Source: Glo-17 sp964637835 (lineage in GTDB: Bacteria > Krumholzibacteriota > Krumholzibacteriia > LZORAL124-64-63). From it: 64,000 nucleotides of DNA. A program made the position numbers and the translations under genes. This document shows positions 23,670 to 31,981 of this stretch, in pieces; within the stretch, counting starts at the first letter, position 1, and each line of letters opens with the position of its first letter. Where the stretch lies: NCBI GenBank assembly GCA_964637835.1, contig CAZWYF010000001.1, positions 138,091 through 202,090 on the forward strand, read 5' to 3'. The notes under the pieces are model-generated. The model worked only from the letters and a program-made list of their open reading frames with translations. It was not told the DNA's origin and searched no databases.

Positions 23670-24368
23670 CTATCCCAGGCGCGCCGCGGCGACCAGGCCG
23701 TAGCCCAGCGCCGCGCCGACGTGCGTGAGCAGGGCCGGCCACACCGAGGCCCAACGCCAGCGCGACCAGTTCCAGATCCCCGCCGCCGCCAGCACCGCCG
23801 CGAGCATGAGCGCGGCGGCCGTCGTGGTGGGAGCCAGGACGCGCAGGGTGACGGCGTGGTAGCTGGTGAACAGCAGGGTCAGGGCCGTGGCCGACGGCCA
23901 GGCCCGGGGCCGGCCGGCGACCAGCCGGGAATGCAGCCAGCCGCGCCAGAACAGCTCCTCCGCCGGCGCCCCCACCAGGATCAGGAACCCCAGCGCCCAC
24001 CAGACGCTGGTCCCCTGCAGGCCCCAGTCGGCCAGGACGCCCAGCAGCCCGGCCGGCTCCGGGAACAGGCCGGGAACCAGCCACAGGGCCAGGGGCGGCA
24101 GGGCGGCCAGGGCCACCGCGGCGCCGAGGCCGCGCCGCGCCACCGCCCGCGGCCACCGGCCGCCGGGGTCCAGGAGCGCCAGTTCCCGCACATGATGCCG
24201 CCAGGAGCGGCCCCGGCGCCGGGCGATCAGGGCGGGGATCAGCAGGCAGATCAGCCCGTGGTAGAGCAGGAACACCGCCCAGACGCTCTGCAGGCCGAGC
24301 AGCGCGCCCGCGGCGGCCAGCGGGGCCGCCAGCGCCAGCAGCCAGGCGGTGCGGTCGGGCAACACCAT
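23670..24368 (-). CDS. CPBP-family intramembrane glutamic endopeptidase
   Basis: A 232-residue membrane protein (ABI/CaaX-prenyl-protease-like). I chose the ATG at 24368 (MVLPDR), with GAGAGG 6 bases upstream, over the longer frame to 24530. About six to seven hydrophobic helices are seen. The three family motifs are present: EELFWRGWL (the EExxxR glutamates and arginine), FTSYHAV (the second-motif histidine) and LLTHVGAALGYG (third motif). These residues form the intramembrane active site known from Rce1 and bacterial relatives, which cleave membrane-embedded peptides. The substrate is unknown and the neighbours do not suggest one. Confidence 0.87.
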   Translation of the reverse strand: MVLPDRTAWLLALAAPLAAAGALLGLQSVWAVFLLYHGLICLLIPALIARRRGRSWRHHVRELALLDPGGRWPRAVARRGLGAAVALAALPPLALWLVPGLFPEPAGLLGVLADWGLQGTSVWWALGFLILVGAPAEELFWRGWLHSRLVAGRPRAWPSATALTLLFTSYHAVTLRVLAPTTTAAALMLAAVLAAAGIWNWSRWRWASVWPALLTHVGAALGYGLVAAARLG

Positions 24369-24486
24369 CGGGGCCTCTCGCGTGAAGGTGGGGCCGATCC
24401 CGCCGCCGGCCGCGGATGCCGGCGGCAGCCATCCGCCGCCACGGTAGCCTGCCCGGTCGCCGTGGTCCAGATCCGCGCGCCATCCC

Positions 24487-24515
24487 GTGACGCCGGCCCC
24501 CCGGCACGTTATCTT
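24487..24515 (+). promoter_or_regulatory. Promoter of the second RND pump, GTGACG-N17-TATCTT
   Basis: GTGACG (24487-24492) and TATCTT (24510-24515) are 17 bases apart, 38 bases before the GTG start. The TATCTT -10 box recurs upstream of asnS and the acyl-CoA synthetase gene. Confidence 0.45.
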
Positions 24516-24553
24516 GGACCGGTTCGCCACTGACCCGGGAGCGAGGAACCCCC

Positions 24554-27500
24554 GTGACCCTGCCCGATCTCGCCATCAAGCGGCCGGTGACCACCCTGAT
24601 GGTCCTGGTCAGCCTGCTGACCCTCGGCCTGGTGGGTCTCTCCCGCCTGCCGCTGGCCTTCATGCCGGACATCCAGGAGCCCGAGCTCTTCATCAGCGTC
24701 CAGTATCCCAGCGCCTCGCCGGAGCAGATCGAGCAGATGATCGTCCGGCCGCTGGAGGACGCCCTGGGCTCGGTCAAGGGCCTGAAGGACATGTGGGCCC
24801 GCTGCGACTCCGACGGCGCGCGCATGCGCCTGGGGTTCGACTGGGGCGCCGACCTGCACCTGGCGCGCGTGGAGGCCTGGGAACGCATCGACCGCATCCG
24901 CGGCGACCTGCCCGACGACCTCGGCGACATCACCGTCAGCCGTTCCTGGAGCGCCCGCGGCGAGGAGCAGCCCATCCTCGAGGCGCGGCTATCCAGCAAG
25001 ACCGACCTCTCCGAGAGCTACGACCTCATCGAGCGCAAGATCCTGCGCCCCCTCGAGCGGGTGCCCGGGGTGGCCAGCGTCAGCCTCGACGGCGTGAACC
25101 CGCGCGAGGTGCGCATCAACCTGCGCCCGGAGGACCTGCAGCGCCACAACATCGACGTGCGCGAGGTCAGCCGCGTGCTGCGCACCAGCAACTTCGACCA
25201 GTCGCTCGGGACCATCGACTCCGGCGACCACGAGTGGTCCCTGCGCACGGTGGGCGCCTTCCGCGACGTGGACGACATCGCCCGCCTGCCCCTGCGCGCC
25301 GACGGCCTGCGCCTGCGCGACGTGGCCGACGTCCAGTACACCGAGCCGCCGCTGGAGTACGGTCGTCATCTGGACGGCAACTTCGCGGTGGGCGTCTCGG
25401 TCTCCCAGGAGAGCAAGGCGAACACGGTGGAGGTGTGCCGGGCCCTCGAGGAACGCGTCGCCGCCATGAACGAGGATCCCGAGCTCGAGGGGGTCAGCTT
25501 CATCACCTGGTTCAGCCAGGGCGACGAGATCACCAAGGCCCTGCGCGACCTCGCCTTCACCGGCGTCTTCGGCTCGCTGCTGGCCTCGCTGGTGCTGTTC
25601 CTCTTCCTGCGCCGGTTCTCCAGCACGCTGTTCGCCGTGCTCTGCATCCCCCTCTCGCTGGTGGTGGCCCTGGGCGTGATCTGGGCCATGGGCGGCACGC
25701 TGAACACGCTGGTCCTGCTGGGCCTGATCGTGGGCGTGGGCATGCTGGTGGACAACGCCGTGGTGATCATGGAGAACATCTTCCGCCACCGCGAGAACGG
25801 ACTCTCGCGTCGCGATGCCGCCCGGCAGGGCGCCCGCGAGGTGTCGGTGGCGGTGACCGCGGCCACCATGACCTCGGTGATCGTGATCCTGCCGCTGGTC
25901 TTCAACAAGCCCAGCGAGATGGGGCTGATCCTGCGCGAGCTGGGCGTGACGGTGTGCCTGACCCTGCTGGCCTCGCTCTTCGTCTCCCAGACGCTCATCC
26001 CCCTGGCGATGACCCGGTTCATCCGCTCCAAGCCGCGAGGCAAGTCGCGTCCCATGCTGGCCCTCGAGCGCATCTACGCGCGCGTGCTCGGCTTCAACCT
26101 GCGGCATCGCTGGCTGACGCCGCTGGTGGGCCTGAGCGTGCTCGCGTCCATCTGGTATCCCTACGAGCACACCGACTTCAACTTCGGCACCAGCGGGGCC
26201 GAACTCTACGTCCAGCTGCGGGTCCACTTCACCGAGGAGTCCAGCCTCGAGCAGAAGCAGGCCACCATCAGCGAGGTGGAGGCGGCGCTCGAGCCGCACC
26301 GCGAGGCGCTGCACGCCCGGGCCATCTACGCCTTCTGGTCGGACCGCTGGTCGCTCATGCGCATCTACCCCCACGAGGGACAGGCCGACGAGGAGACCCT
26401 CGACGAGATCCGCACCACCCTGCGCGAGGTGCTGCCCACCATTCCCGGCGTGGAACTGACCATCCAGGAGAACACCATGGGCTGGCGCCGCGGGGGCGGC
26501 CGCGACCGCATCATGTTCAACGTGGTGGGGGACGACAGCGCCACGCTCAACGCCCTGGCCGGCCAGCTGGTGGATCGCCTGTCGCAGGTGCCGGGGCTGA
26601 CGGACGTGTCGTCCCACGGTCAGGACGCGGCCCAGGAACTGCACGTGAAGGTGGACCGCGACCTGGCCAGCCGGTACGACCTGCGCGAGGACCAGATCGG
26701 CCAGATGGTGGGCCTGACGTTCCGCGGCCGGCGGCTGCCGCGTTTCCGCACGCCGGACGGGGAGCGGGAGATGCGGCTGGCGCTGGACGAGCAGGATGAG
26801 CGCAGCGTCAGCGATCTGCGCAACCTGCCGCTGTACACGCCCGGCGGGGAGCTGGTCCCCCTGGCCTCGGTGGCGGCGCTGGATCGCGAGCCCGGGGCCA
26901 CCCGCATCCAGCGCAACAACCGGATGACCAACGTGCGCGTGTTCATGCGTCACGACGATTCCCGCACCAATGCCGAGTGGCGGCGCGAGGTGGCGCGCAT
27001 CCTCGGCGGCGTGGACTGGCCCCTGGGCTATTCCTGGACCTATGGCCAGTGGGAGCAGATCCGGGCCGAGCAGGGGCGGGAGATGCGCGACAACGTGCTG
27101 CTGGCGCTGCTGCTGGTGTTCGCGGTGATGGCCGGGCTGTTCGAGTCGGTGTCGCAGGCCTTCGCCCTGATGGTGGCCCTGCCGTTCGCGCTGGCCGGGG
27201 CGGCCTGGATGCTCTACCTCACCGGCACGGACTTCGATCAGCCGGCGAGCATCGGGCTGCTGCTGCTCATCGGCATCGTGGTCAACAACGGGATCGTGAT
27301 GCTCGAGCACATCAACCAGTACCGCCGGCAGGGCATGCCACGTCGGGAGGCCATGCTGCGTGGCGGCCGCGAGCGCCTGCGCCCGGTGGTGATGACCGCG
27401 TTGACCACGGTGATCGGGCTGGTGCCCATCGTGCTGCAGCGGCCGAGCCTGGGCGGGGTCTATTACTACTCCATGGCGCTGGTGATCATGGGCGGCCTGA

Positions 27501-27628
27501 TCGTCTCCACCTTCCTGACCACCGTGCTGCTGCCCACCACCGCCACCCTGGCCGAGGATGCCCTCGGCGGCGTCAAGCGCGCCTGGGTGCGGCTCGCGCC
27601 CGGGCGCCGCGCCGAGGCGGAGGCCTGA
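24554..27628 (+). CDS. RND-family transporter without a neighbouring adaptor gene
   Basis: A 1,024-residue AcrB/HAE1-like transporter starting at a GTG (24554) with GAGG about 9 bases upstream. It shows TM1 (about 11-31), the first porter loop with SVQYPSASPEQIEQMI, TM4 with GVGMLVDNAVVIMENIFRHR, the second loop, and in the C-terminal half GIVVNNGIVMLEHINQYRRQG and TALTTVIGLVPIV. All twelve helices appear complete. Unlike the pump at 14136 it has no adaptor gene beside it, and the next gene is convergent, so it may use a distant adaptor or act as an adaptor-independent lipid or metabolite exporter. The two pumps are clearly different subfamilies, not a recent duplication. Confidence 0.92.
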   Translation: MTLPDLAIKRPVTTLMVLVSLLTLGLVGLSRLPLAFMPDIQEPELFISVQYPSASPEQIEQMIVRPLEDALGSVKGLKDMWARCDSDGARMRLGFDWGADLHLARVEAWERIDRIRGDLPDDLGDITVSRSWSARGEEQPILEARLSSKTDLSESYDLIERKILRPLERVPGVASVSLDGVNPREVRINLRPEDLQRHNIDVREVSRVLRTSNFDQSLGTIDSGDHEWSLRTVGAFRDVDDIARLPLRADGLRLRDVADVQYTEPPLEYGRHLDGNFAVGVSVSQESKANTVEVCRALEERVAAMNEDPELEGVSFITWFSQGDEITKALRDLAFTGVFGSLLASLVLFLFLRRFSSTLFAVLCIPLSLVVALGVIWAMGGTLNTLVLLGLIVGVGMLVDNAVVIMENIFRHRENGLSRRDAARQGAREVSVAVTAATMTSVIVILPLVFNKPSEMGLILRELGVTVCLTLLASLFVSQTLIPLAMTRFIRSKPRGKSRPMLALERIYARVLGFNLRHRWLTPLVGLSVLASIWYPYEHTDFNFGTSGAELYVQLRVHFTEESSLEQKQATISEVEAALEPHREALHARAIYAFWSDRWSLMRIYPHEGQADEETLDEIRTTLREVLPTIPGVELTIQENTMGWRRGGGRDRIMFNVVGDDSATLNALAGQLVDRLSQVPGLTDVSSHGQDAAQELHVKVDRDLASRYDLREDQIGQMVGLTFRGRRLPRFRTPDGEREMRLALDEQDERSVSDLRNLPLYTPGGELVPLASVAALDREPGATRIQRNNRMTNVRVFMRHDDSRTNAEWRREVARILGGVDWPLGYSWTYGQWEQIRAEQGREMRDNVLLALLLVFAVMAGLFESVSQAFALMVALPFALAGAAWMLYLTGTDFDQPASIGLLLLIGIVVNNGIVMLEHINQYRRQGMPRREAMLRGGRERLRPVVMTALTTVIGLVPIVLQRPSLGGVYYYSMALVIMGGLIVSTFLTTVLLPTTATLAEDALGGVKRAWVRLAPGRRAEAEA

Positions 27629-27652
27629 CGGCGGGGGCACCGACGGCCGCGA

Positions 27653-28543
27653 TCAGGCCGTGCCTTCGCGAGTCCGGCGCGTGCCCCCGCTGGTGCGCTC
27701 GGTGATCCCGAGCATGCGGGCGGCCAGGGCGCGGCCGCTGGCGAGGGCGGCGTCGACGTCGTCGCCCAGGCACCACTCGCCGCAGACGCCCAGGCGCCGC
27801 GGCTCGTCGTGGAGGCAGGGCTCGCCCAGCGGCGTCTCGGTGCGGGCGTATCGCCAGCGGTGCCCCCGGAGGTAGACCGGCGCCGGCGGCCTCAGCTCCA
27901 GCTCCCGGCGCAGGTGCATCCACAGGTGCTGGGCCACCGCATCGGGGTCGCACTCCAGGTTGTCGCGGCTGAAGACCGGCGTGGCATGGAGGATCCAGGA
28001 TTCCGCCCCCTGCTCGTCATCGCGCGGCAGCCGGATGGCCTCGGCGACGCTGCCCGACGCGAAGCGGATGTGGTCGAGCGAGCGGCCGGCCGGCGCGGGC
28101 AGGCCCACCAGCGCCGACAGCAGCGGCTGCATGCGCACCGGCTGCAGGCGATCGGCGAGCGCGGGGGCCACCGTCTGCAGCAACGGCGCCGCCTGGGGTG
28201 CGGGCACGGCCAGCACCACGCTGCCGAAGACGGCCCGCAGGGGCTGGTCGTCGGCGAACAGGCGCCAGCCGCCACCCCCGGCCGGCGCGAGGGCGGTGAT
28301 GCGGGTGCGGCTCTGGATGGCGAGGCGATCGGCGAGATCGCCCACCAGTCCCTGGTAGCCGCGGGCGCCGTGCTCGAAGACCAGGCCCATGCGGTGGCGC
28401 CGCGCCACCCGACCGCCCGGCTGGCGTCCCTTGTCGTGGATGTGGACGGGCAGACCGTGCTCCGCCAGGCGGGCCGCGCAAGCGAGGCCGGCCACGCCGG
28501 CGCCGATCACGGCGATCTCGGGGAAGGGTCGGGGCATGATCAC
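27653..28543 (-). CDS. FAD-dependent amine-oxidase-like (renalase-type) protein
   Basis: A 296-residue flavoprotein. The Rossmann dinucleotide fold begins at once: VIGAGVAGLACAARLAEHG (about 11-29), followed by the acidic/basic strand end IHDKGRQPGGR. AVPAPQAAPLL (about 115-125) is the second FAD-associated segment, and LGVCGEWCLGDDVDAALASGRALA (about 250-273) is the FAD-closing motif of the NAD(P)-binding amine oxidase family. The start is either GTG 28543 or ATG 28537; the latter has a better-spaced GGGAG. Renalase-like bacterial enzymes oxidise reduced nicotinamide isomers or amines, but the substrate cannot be read here. The AT-rich promoter region is described separately. Its 3' end faces the second RND pump 24 bases away. 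Confidence 0.85.
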   Translation of the reverse strand: MIMPRPFPEIAVIGAGVAGLACAARLAEHGLPVHIHDKGRQPGGRVARRHRMGLVFEHGARGYQGLVGDLADRLAIQSRTRITALAPAGGGGWRLFADDQPLRAVFGSVVLAVPAPQAAPLLQTVAPALADRLQPVRMQPLLSALVGLPAPAGRSLDHIRFASGSVAEAIRLPRDDEQGAESWILHATPVFSRDNLECDPDAVAQHLWMHLRRELELRPPAPVYLRGHRWRYARTETPLGEPCLHDEPRRLGVCGEWCLGDDVDAALASGRALAARMLGITERTSGGTRRTREGTA

Positions 28544-28585
28544 CAGCTCCCTGCTCCTGCGGGGTGGTCCGGGGCGAGCACCATG

Positions 28586-28614
28586 AAACTAGACAATAAT
28601 TGGACACAATACAA
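28586..28614 (-). promoter_or_regulatory. Promoter of the flavoprotein gene, TTGTAT-N17-TAGTTT, with ACA half-sites
   Basis: On the minus strand TTGTAT (28609-28614) and TAGTTT (28586-28591) are 17 bases apart. The spacer is an AT-rich island in GC-rich surroundings. On the plus strand two ACA half-sites of the form nTnnACAn are exactly 11 bases apart (ACA at 28593 and 28604), which recalls CarH/LitR-type operators; this is only a resemblance. Confidence 0.5.
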
Positions 28615-28742
28615 GCGTCGCGCCAGGAGGCCGGGTCCTCCCCGGTGGTGGAGGGGCCGGCCATCGCCGATCGCCGCGACCTGTCCAGAGGCTGTCCAGC
28701 CTGATCGTGGCGCCGGCCGGTGATGCTGCTACCATGGCCCCC

Positions 28743-29429
28743 ATGAGCACGCCACTCCTCGAGTTCCAGCAGGTCGGTCGGGGATTCGCGCTGCCCGACG
28801 GCCGCCGCCGCGCCGTCCTGCACGGGGTGAGCTTCGTCGTCGCCCGCGGCGAGTCGCTGGCCATGGTCGGCCGCAGCGGCAGCGGCAAGTCCACGCTGCT
28901 GCACCTGGCCGCCGGCATCGACCTGCCGTCGGCCGGCGAGGTGCGCCTGGACGGCGAGGCGCTCTCGGGCCTCTCGGATCGGCGCCGATCGCTGCTGCGG
29001 CGACGGCACGTGGGCCTGGTCTTCCAGTTCTTCCACCTGCTGCCCCACCTGACGGTGCTGGAGAACGTGGCGCTGCCTGGCTGGGTGGCCGGCGATCGGG
29101 GAGCGGACACGCGGGACCGTGCCCGCGAGCTCCTCGACCGCGTGGGTCTGGCCGACCGCGCCGACGACCGCGCCGGCAAGCTCTCGGGCGGCGAGATGCA
29201 GCGCGTGGCGCTCTGCCGCGCCCTGCTGCGCCGGCCGCCCCTGGTGCTGGCCGACGAGCCCACCGGCAACCTGGACGAGGCGGCCGGCGCCCGCGTCATG
29301 GAGCTGCTCCTGCAGCTGTCCGCCGACCAGGATGCCGGCCTGCTCTACGTCACCCACAGCCGCGAGCAGGCGTCCCTCGCCCACCGGGTGCTGCGCCTGC
29401 GGGACGGCCGGCTGGAGGCCGGCGCGTGA
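28743..29429 (+). CDS. ABC transporter ATP-binding protein (LolD/MacB-like)
   Basis: A 228-residue ATPase subunit of a type VII (MacB/LolCDE-like) ABC system. Walker A GRSGSGKST (about 42-50), Q-loop LVFQFFHLL, signature LSGGEMQR (about 145), Walker B LVLADEPTGNLD (about 170) and the switch histidine THS are all present. I chose the third in-frame ATG (28743), which starts MSTPLLEF; two earlier ATG codons add 3 or 12 residues. There is no clear Shine-Dalgarno. It overlaps the permease gene by four bases (GTGA). With the permease and the AttH-like lipocalin it forms a three-gene operon like attEFGH of Agrobacterium, which moves something between inner membrane and periplasm. Confidence 0.9.
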   Translation: MSTPLLEFQQVGRGFALPDGRRRAVLHGVSFVVARGESLAMVGRSGSGKSTLLHLAAGIDLPSAGEVRLDGEALSGLSDRRRSLLRRRHVGLVFQFFHLLPHLTVLENVALPGWVAGDRGADTRDRARELLDRVGLADRADDRAGKLSGGEMQRVALCRALLRRPPLVLADEPTGNLDEAAGARVMELLLQLSADQDAGLLYVTHSREQASLAHRVLRLRDGRLEAGA

Positions 29430-31981
29430 ATGCCCGCCTGCTGGCCGCCGCCCTGGCCCACTGGCGGCAGGCGCGGACCCTCACCCTGTTGACGGTGTTC
29501 GGCGTGGGCCTGGGCGTGGGGTCGGTGGTCTGCATCCAGACCCTGAACGCCAGCGCCCTGGCCGCCTTCAGCGGGGGCATGCAGGCGGTCTCGGGCGACG
29601 CCGATCTGGTGGTCCTCGGCCAGGGCCCGGACCTCGACGAGGCCATCTACGGCGAGGTGCTCGCCCACCCGGACGTGGCGGCGGCCTGGCCCCTGGAGCG
29701 CGCCCATGCGCAGCTGCGGAGCCGGCCGGGCACGTTCCTGGAGATCGTGGGCGTGGACGTGTTCGCGCCCGTGCGCTATCCGGTGCGCCTGGCGGCGGCC
29801 GGCGCGGGCTTCGACCGCTTCGCCGGCCTGCTCACCGAGCCGGGCTGGATCGCCCTGACGCCCGGGTTCGCCGCGGAGCTGGACCTGGCCGTGGGCGATT
29901 CCTTCACCGTCACCGCCGGCGACCGCGTGGAGAACCTCACCCTGGGCGCGGTGGTCGACTTCCGCCGCCACGCCCCGCTGGCCAGCCGCAAGCTGGCGCT
30001 CATGGACATCGCCCAGGTCCAGCACCTGTTCGGGCGCCGCGGCGTGGTGCGCCAGATCGACGTGCAGATCGGGCCGGAGGCGGCGCCCGACGCGGTGGCC
30101 GCCCGCCTGCAGGCGCACCTGGGCCCGGGCGTCCGGGTGGTGACGCCCGCCCAGCGCGAGCAGAACGCGGCCGGCCTGCTCGCCGCCTTCCGCCTGAACC
30201 TCACCGCGTTGAGCCTGATCTCGGTGCTGGTGGGCGTGTTCCTGATCTTCACCGCCGTGCATGCCTCGCTGGTGCGGCGGCGCCGCGACTTCGGCCTGCT
30301 GCGCTCGCTGGGCGCCACCCGCCGGCAGGTGCTCGGCGTGGTGCTCCTGGAGACGGCGGTCCTGGGCCTGGCCGGCACCGCGCTGGGCATCCCGGTCGGC
30401 TACTGGGCGGCGGCCGCCAACGTGGAGACGGTCTCCAGCACCCTGACCAGCATCTACCTGCTCAGCGAGATCGAGCAGCTGCACCTGCCGCCGCTGCTGG
30501 TGGCCCTGGCGGTGGCCGTGGGGCTGGGGGGCGCCCTGCTGGGAGCGCTGCTGCCGGCGCTGGACATCGCCCGGCGCGATCCGGTGGTGCTGCTCGGCGC
30601 CGCCGGCCTGCCCGAGCGGCTGGGCCGGCTGGCGCCGCGGCTGGCGGTGCTGGCCCTGGCCGTCGCCGCGGCGGTGGCCGCGTGGTACCTGGCCGGGGGC
30701 CGGGCGCTGAAGGAGAGCGGCTTCGTGCTCGCCTTCTTCCTCATGGTGATCCTGCCGTTGCTGACGCCCCTGGTCCTGCGGGAGACCTGCGGCCGCATCC
30801 CGCCCGGCGGCTTCGGCTGGCGGCTGGGCCTGCGCGGCCTCGCCTCGCGGCTGCAGTCCACCAGCTTCGCGGTGTCGGCGCTGGCGGTGACGGTCTCCAT
30901 GCTGGTGGGCATCACCCTGCTCATCGGCAGCTTCCGCGCCACCCTCGAGACCTGGATCGAACGCAGCCTGGTGGCCGACATCTTCGTCACCAGCCCGAGC
31001 TGGGACCGGGACCACGGCCGCACCTGGCTCTCGGCGGACGTGGTCGACGAGCTCGCTCACTTCCCCGGCGTCCAGGCCGCCGACCTCCAGCGGCGCCTCG
31101 ACGCCCGGACCGTCGATGGTCGTCCCGTGCGCCTGGCCGCCTTCCGCCGGGTGGGCGAGGCCGACACCCGCTGGGCGGCGCGCATCCCCCTGCTGGCCGG
31201 CGACCCCGACCGCGTGGAGCGTGCGCTCCGCCAGCAGGGCGCGGTGCTCATCACCGAGCCGCTCGCCCGCCACGCCGGCCTGGCCGTGGGCGACACCCTG
31301 GCCCTCGCCGGCCCCCGCGGGCCGGTCCCGCTGCCCATCGCGGGCATCGGCTACGACTACAGCAGCCAGAGCGGCCTGGCGTTCCTCACCCGCGAGACCC
31401 TGGCCTCCATCTATGGCCCCGGCGGCACCGCCAGCCTGGCGCTCACCCTGGCGCCCGGCGCGGACGTGGAGGGCACCCTGGACGCCATGCGCGCGGCCCT
31501 CGCCGGCCGGGCCGTGGAACTGCGCAGCAACCAGCGCCTGCGGGCCGAGGTGCTCGACATCTTCGACCAGACCTTCGCCATCACCCGCATCCTGCAGGCC
31601 ATGGCCCTGCTGATCGCCGTCTGCGGCGTCTCGCTGACGCTGCTGATCATGGGCCGCGAGCGCGCCACCGAGCTGGCCCTCTACCGCTGCGTGGGGGCCA
31701 CCCGCCGGCAGCTCTTCGGGCTGGGCCTGAGCGAGGGGGCCGGCCTGGGCGTCCTCGGCCTGGTGCTGGGCCTGGGCGGCGGGGCGGCGCTGGCGAGCAT
31801 CCTCATCCTGCTGATCAACCGCGACTGGTTCGGCTGGACCATCCGCTTCGCCCTGCCCGCCGACGACCTCGTCCTGCAGGTGGTCTGGATCCTGGCCGGC
31901 GCCCTGGTGGCCGCCGTGTATCCCGCCCTGCGCGCCAGCCGCACGCCCGCGGCGGAGCTGACGCGGGAGGACCTGCTGTGA
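29426..31981 (+). CDS. FtsX/MacB-family ABC permease
   Basis: An 851-residue permease starting at a GTG inside the ATPase stop codon. TM1 is at about 15-40; a long periplasmic domain of MacB-PCD type follows (about 45-245). The first FtsX module (about 250-400) contains LVRRRRDFGLLRSLGATRRQ, the coupling-helix signature. A second periplasmic domain (about 500-710) and second FtsX module (about 720-845, ELALYRCVGATRRQLFG) complete a duplicated permease, so one chain carries two full halves. MacB/LolCE-like machines transmit force to periplasmic partners rather than pumping through the membrane. The partner is probably the CrtC/AttH-like protein encoded next. Confidence 0.9.
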   Translation: MNARLLAAALAHWRQARTLTLLTVFGVGLGVGSVVCIQTLNASALAAFSGGMQAVSGDADLVVLGQGPDLDEAIYGEVLAHPDVAAAWPLERAHAQLRSRPGTFLEIVGVDVFAPVRYPVRLAAAGAGFDRFAGLLTEPGWIALTPGFAAELDLAVGDSFTVTAGDRVENLTLGAVVDFRRHAPLASRKLALMDIAQVQHLFGRRGVVRQIDVQIGPEAAPDAVAARLQAHLGPGVRVVTPAQREQNAAGLLAAFRLNLTALSLISVLVGVFLIFTAVHASLVRRRRDFGLLRSLGATRRQVLGVVLLETAVLGLAGTALGIPVGYWAAAANVETVSSTLTSIYLLSEIEQLHLPPLLVALAVAVGLGGALLGALLPALDIARRDPVVLLGAAGLPERLGRLAPRLAVLALAVAAAVAAWYLAGGRALKESGFVLAFFLMVILPLLTPLVLRETCGRIPPGGFGWRLGLRGLASRLQSTSFAVSALAVTVSMLVGITLLIGSFRATLETWIERSLVADIFVTSPSWDRDHGRTWLSADVVDELAHFPGVQAADLQRRLDARTVDGRPVRLAAFRRVGEADTRWAARIPLLAGDPDRVERALRQQGAVLITEPLARHAGLAVGDTLALAGPRGPVPLPIAGIGYDYSSQSGLAFLTRETLASIYGPGGTASLALTLAPGADVEGTLDAMRAALAGRAVELRSNQRLRAEVLDIFDQTFAITRILQAMALLIAVCGVSLTLLIMGRERATELALYRCVGATRRQLFGLGLSEGAGLGVLGLVLGLGGGAALASILILLINRDWFGWTIRFALPADDLVLQVVWILAGALVAAVYPALRASRTPAAELTREDLL

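Noticed and set aside
24554..27628. Recent duplication of the RND pump at 14136
   Set aside because: The two pumps share only family-level motifs and differ through their lengths, so they are separate subfamilies.
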